33,762 nucleotides of DNA from an uncultured Bacilli bacterium. Lineage in GTDB: Bacteria > Bacillota_I > Bacilli_A > RFN20 > CAG-826. The notes under the pieces were generated by a model. It did no database searches. It was not told the DNA's origin and saw only the letters and a list, made by a program, of their open reading frames with translations. Numbering within the stretch: the stretch's first letter is position 1; every line of letters begins with the position of its first letter. The position numbers were made by a program, and so were the translations under genes. The DNA lies in contig CAJOPR010000016.1 in NCBI GenBank assembly GCA_905236395.1, positions 1 to 33,762 of the forward strand. Direction: 5' to 3'. Positions 31,674 to 33,762 of this stretch are shown piece by piece.

Positions 31674-33242
31674 TTAGAACTTATTATGTGAGAACAAACC
31701 ATGGAAGATAATTCCAGGGATTGAACGTGTTTGTTTTGTGTATGATTTACCACCTAATATGGTATCAACAACTTCTAGTTTCGCTAATTCATCATTAGAA
31801 CATTCATATGGGTTTCTAGATAAGATAACCATATCAGCAATCTTGCCTTCTTCTAAAGAACCTCTTTCTTTTTCATCAAAGGTGATAAAGGCGCCATTAT
31901 AGGTACACATTCTTAAAGCATCCTTGATGTTCATAGATTCTTTTGGATTGGAGTGATTAACGGCTTTGTATAACCAAACCAATGGTTCTGGATCTGTACA
32001 TGGTGCATCACTACCTGCACCCACAACGCATCCAAGCTTATTGAATGTTTCAATTGGATTGAGCCTATTTGCTCTTTCTTCGCCAAGAATTGACGTAATA
32101 TACGTCATTGGTTCTTGTGCCCAGTTATCAAAGGCGATTTGCATTGGCAATTGAATGTGATACTTTTTACAAATTTCTAAACCTTCTTTAGTAGGCAAAC
32201 AAGCGTGAATGATGCCATGTCTATGATCTTCCCTTGGGAAGTCATCTAATGCCGCTTTTAAGGCGCGTGTGGCTTGATCAAACGCTTTATCACCAATTGC
32301 ATGCATTTCAATCTGTAAGCCCGCTCTATTGGCTTTCTTACAGAAATCTATAACTTTTTCGTCTGAATAGTATAAAACACCGCAGTTTTTCGGATCGTTT
32401 AAGTATGGTTCATTCATTGAAGCGTCAATTGAGCCATAGCATCCATCAAGAGCGCATGCGAAACATCCACCGATACGTGTAAGCTTTCTATTCTTGGCGA
32501 CTTTAATGTTCATGGATTGAGGGAAAATTCTCAATTGGAAGCCGTTTTGCGCGGATTTTGCCATCATTTTTTCTAAAGTGATGTCCGCGTTAAGTGGGAA
32601 TCCAACACCGCTAACAGTATGGACCATACCTATACCTTTGCTGGCTTGATAATCCATAGAACGTTGCATGGATTTCATTAATTGGATAATAGAGATTGAG
32701 TTTGTGACATAGTCACTAACTTTAAAGAACGCTTCCTGGTTCATTTCACCGGTATCTGGATGATAGCCTCTTAAGCCTTTAACTTTTTTATCGATCTTCT
32801 TAAGAAGAACCGAGTTAACGACACAAGCGTGTCCATCATATTTAACCAAAAATAGTGGTTTCTTTGGACAAACTTTATCTAATTCTTCTCTTGTTACTAA
32901 GTGACCTTCTTCCACTGAATATGGGGAAGCTCCAAAAGCAACAATGAGTTTGTTCTTGCTCTTATTTACAAATTCTTCAACCATTTTGACGATCTCTTTG
33001 TTTGAACGAGCGTTCATAACATTAAGACCATCGTGGAAGATGCTATATGATGCAAAGTGTTGATGGGTATCGACGAATGATGGAATTAAACATTTTTCGC
33101 CGAGTTCAACAACTTCAGCGTCTTTATATTGTTCTGGAAGTTCATTTCCGACAAAAACTATTCTTCCCTTATCTTCAACAAGGTATTTGAAAACATCGTC
33201 ATTTTTGTTGACTGATAATATTGATCCTTTATAAATTTTCAT
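31674..33242 (-). CDS. YtcJ-like metal-dependent amidohydrolase
   Basis: A 522-residue amidohydrolase of the YtcJ/Amidohydro_3 type. The start of the barrel has DTHQH (His60, His62) as the first metal pair. HAIGDKA carries a later metal-region His, and GSDAPCTDPEP the typical late Asp. C-terminal GSLEEGKIADMVILSRNP is the usual end of the flanking beta-sandwich. The family hydrolyses N-acyl or cyclic amide bonds in small molecules; the substrate is unknown. It starts at the last base of the cytidylyltransferase stop (TAATG) behind AAGGAAG. Its stop overlaps the ribosome site of the asparagine-synthetase-like gene. All three genes thus appear translationally coupled. Confidence 0.85.
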   Translation of the reverse strand: MKIYKGSILSVNKNDDVFKYLVEDKGRIVFVGNELPEQYKDAEVVELGEKCLIPSFVDTHQHFASYSIFHDGLNVMNARSNKEIVKMVEEFVNKSKNKLIVAFGASPYSVEEGHLVTREELDKVCPKKPLFLVKYDGHACVVNSVLLKKIDKKVKGLRGYHPDTGEMNQEAFFKVSDYVTNSISIIQLMKSMQRSMDYQASKGIGMVHTVSGVGFPLNADITLEKMMAKSAQNGFQLRIFPQSMNIKVAKNRKLTRIGGCFACALDGCYGSIDASMNEPYLNDPKNCGVLYYSDEKVIDFCKKANRAGLQIEMHAIGDKAFDQATRALKAALDDFPREDHRHGIIHACLPTKEGLEICKKYHIQLPMQIAFDNWAQEPMTYITSILGEERANRLNPIETFNKLGCVVGAGSDAPCTDPEPLVWLYKAVNHSNPKESMNIKDALRMCTYNGAFITFDEKERGSLEEGKIADMVILSRNPYECSNDELAKLEVVDTILGGKSYTKQTRSIPGIIFHGLFSHNKF

Positions 33243-33688
33243 TACTTATCTTCCTTTGGGCTTGATTGGAATTTATCTAATGCAGCGTTGATTTTTGTTG
33301 ATGATATACCTTTGGTATATGGGAAATAAATGATCTTGATACCAGCAGCATCAAATTCTTTCTCATATGCTTTCCATTTGTCTGTACCGTACCAGTCGTC
33401 ACCAACGAATAACATTGTGGCTCCTAGTTTCTTACACATACTTAATTTATCCATATCATATTGTGGGACTGCAGCATCCACGTATTTGCATGAACGCACG
33501 ATCTCAATACGATCTTCAAAAGGAATCATGGCGTGTTTGCCTTTATAGGTGACTAGTTCATCAACGGTAACTCCGACGATGAGCTTATCGCACATTCCTT
33601 TTGCGTTCTTTAATAAGTTGAGGTGACCAATGTGAAATAGGTCATAAACCCCAGCGGTATAACCGATTACTAATTTCTTTTCTTCCAT
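33242..33688 (-). CDS. TagD-like cytidylyltransferase/adenylyltransferase
   Basis: A 148-residue nucleotidyltransferase of the glycerol-3-phosphate cytidylyltransferase (TagD) superfamily. The signature GVYDLFHIGHLNLLKNAK holds the HxGH motif. Later ISSTKI corresponds to the RTxGISTT-type motif of TagD. It would couple CTP (or ATP) to a phosphorylated small molecule. A CDP-glycerol role is the closest known function, but no teichoic-acid gene is in the window and the partners here are unusual. It is first in the operon, with an AGGA site upstream and a promoter overlapping a palindrome. Confidence 0.85.
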   Translation of the reverse strand: MEEKKLVIGYTAGVYDLFHIGHLNLLKNAKGMCDKLIVGVTVDELVTYKGKHAMIPFEDRIEIVRSCKYVDAAVPQYDMDKLSMCKKLGATMLFVGDDWYGTDKWKAYEKEFDAAGIKIIYFPYTKGISSTKINAALDKFQSSPKEDK

Positions 33689-33715
33689 AATAAATCCTGC
33701 CTATTAGACATAACT

Positions 33716-33744
33716 ATTTTACTTATGGTAAATAGTATTTCCAA
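33716..33744 (-). promoter_or_regulatory. Promoter of the cytidylyltransferase operon
   Basis: On the minus strand: -35 TTGGAA (33744-33739, 4 of 6), 17-bp spacer, -10 TAAAAT (33721-33716, 5 of 6). The -35 lies inside the inverted repeat at 33734-33749. Confidence 0.55.
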
Positions 33745-33749
33745 ATACT
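33734..33749. promoter_or_regulatory. 16-bp inverted repeat over the -35 box, candidate operator
   Basis: AGTATTT-CC-AAATACT is a perfect 7+2+7 palindrome covering the -35 box of the operon at 33716-33744. A repressor there would block RNA polymerase. The window ends 13 bases beyond, so the regulator, if adjacent, is outside. Confidence 0.5.
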
Positions 33750-33762
33750 TTTATATATTCTC

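Noticed and set aside
31661-31753. Upstream extension of the asparagine-synthetase-like gene
   Set aside because: The extension is a shadow of the amidohydrolase 3' end. ATG 31660 has GGAGG at correct spacing.
1-33762. UGA-as-Trp genetic code (Mycoplasma type)
   Set aside because: Genes such as SGNH and der stop at TGA, and conserved Trp residues are TGG.
1-33762. Mobile element, prophage or defence island
   Set aside because: No transposase, integrase, restriction, toxin-antitoxin or phage gene and no flanking target duplications were seen; the genes are mostly housekeeping or metabolic.

Overview
The window reads as backbone chromosome of a low-GC, Gram-positive-type bacterium of the Bacilli, probably an uncultured gut lineage close to the wall-poor or Mollicutes-like groups (RF39/Erysipelotrichales/Acholeplasma-like). 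This placement is inferred from gene content: SufCDSUB with SufU, YhaM, RecX, a Der-HU cluster, an FMN riboswitch with RibU, an Acholeplasma-type diacylglycerol glucosyltransferase, and lipoprotein foldases. TGA is used as a stop (for example 871-873 and 30254-30256) and Trp is TGG, so the Mycoplasma code 4 does not apply. I see no transposase, integrase, phage gene or CRISPR array. Coding density is very high, no gene-free stretch exceeds 300 bases, and most neighbouring genes are coupled by 1-26 nt overlaps.

Layout. 12-170: tRNA-Val(CAC) and tRNA-Thr(TGT) with a terminator. 238-1287: an SGNH-hydrolase lipoprotein converging on a low-molecular-weight phosphatase. 1387-3890: preT-preA, the reductive pyrimidine-degrading dihydropyrimidine dehydrogenase, with a 19-bp palindrome at its promoter. 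3947-10452: a 1222-residue Ig-repeat surface protein, a cytoplasmic family 3 glycosidase and a YunG-like protein, joined end to end. 10540-14872: a flippase-type membrane protein, a GT4 glycolipid glycosyltransferase, RecX and the YhaM exoribonuclease, all overlapping. 14930-19301 (minus): a HIT hydrolase and two paralogous PrsA/SurA-like lipoproteins. 19493-26741: sufC-sufD-sufS-sufU-sufB-mnmG-rsmG as one probable transcript. 26783-27609: FMN riboswitch and the riboflavin transporter RibU. 27651-27830 (minus): a single-cluster ferredoxin with a near-consensus promoter. 27967-30574: a small membrane protein, cmk, der and the HU gene. 30602-33688 (minus): a three-gene operon of a TagD-like cytidylyltransferase, a YtcJ-like amidohydrolase and an asparagine-synthetase-like enzyme that lacks the glutaminase domain.

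How the parts fit. The cell builds Fe-S clusters with SUF and uses them in PreTA and ferredoxin. It imports rather than makes riboflavin at this locus, which would supply FMN/FAD to PreTA and MnmG. It makes membrane glycolipid and displays a large adhesin-like protein next to a sugar-cleaving enzyme, which suits a host-associated anaerobe. The least explained unit is the 30602-33688 operon. Next are the Ig-protein/GH3/YunG unit, several possible operator palindromes, and three genes whose start codons sit at the predicted transcription start (likely leaderless).
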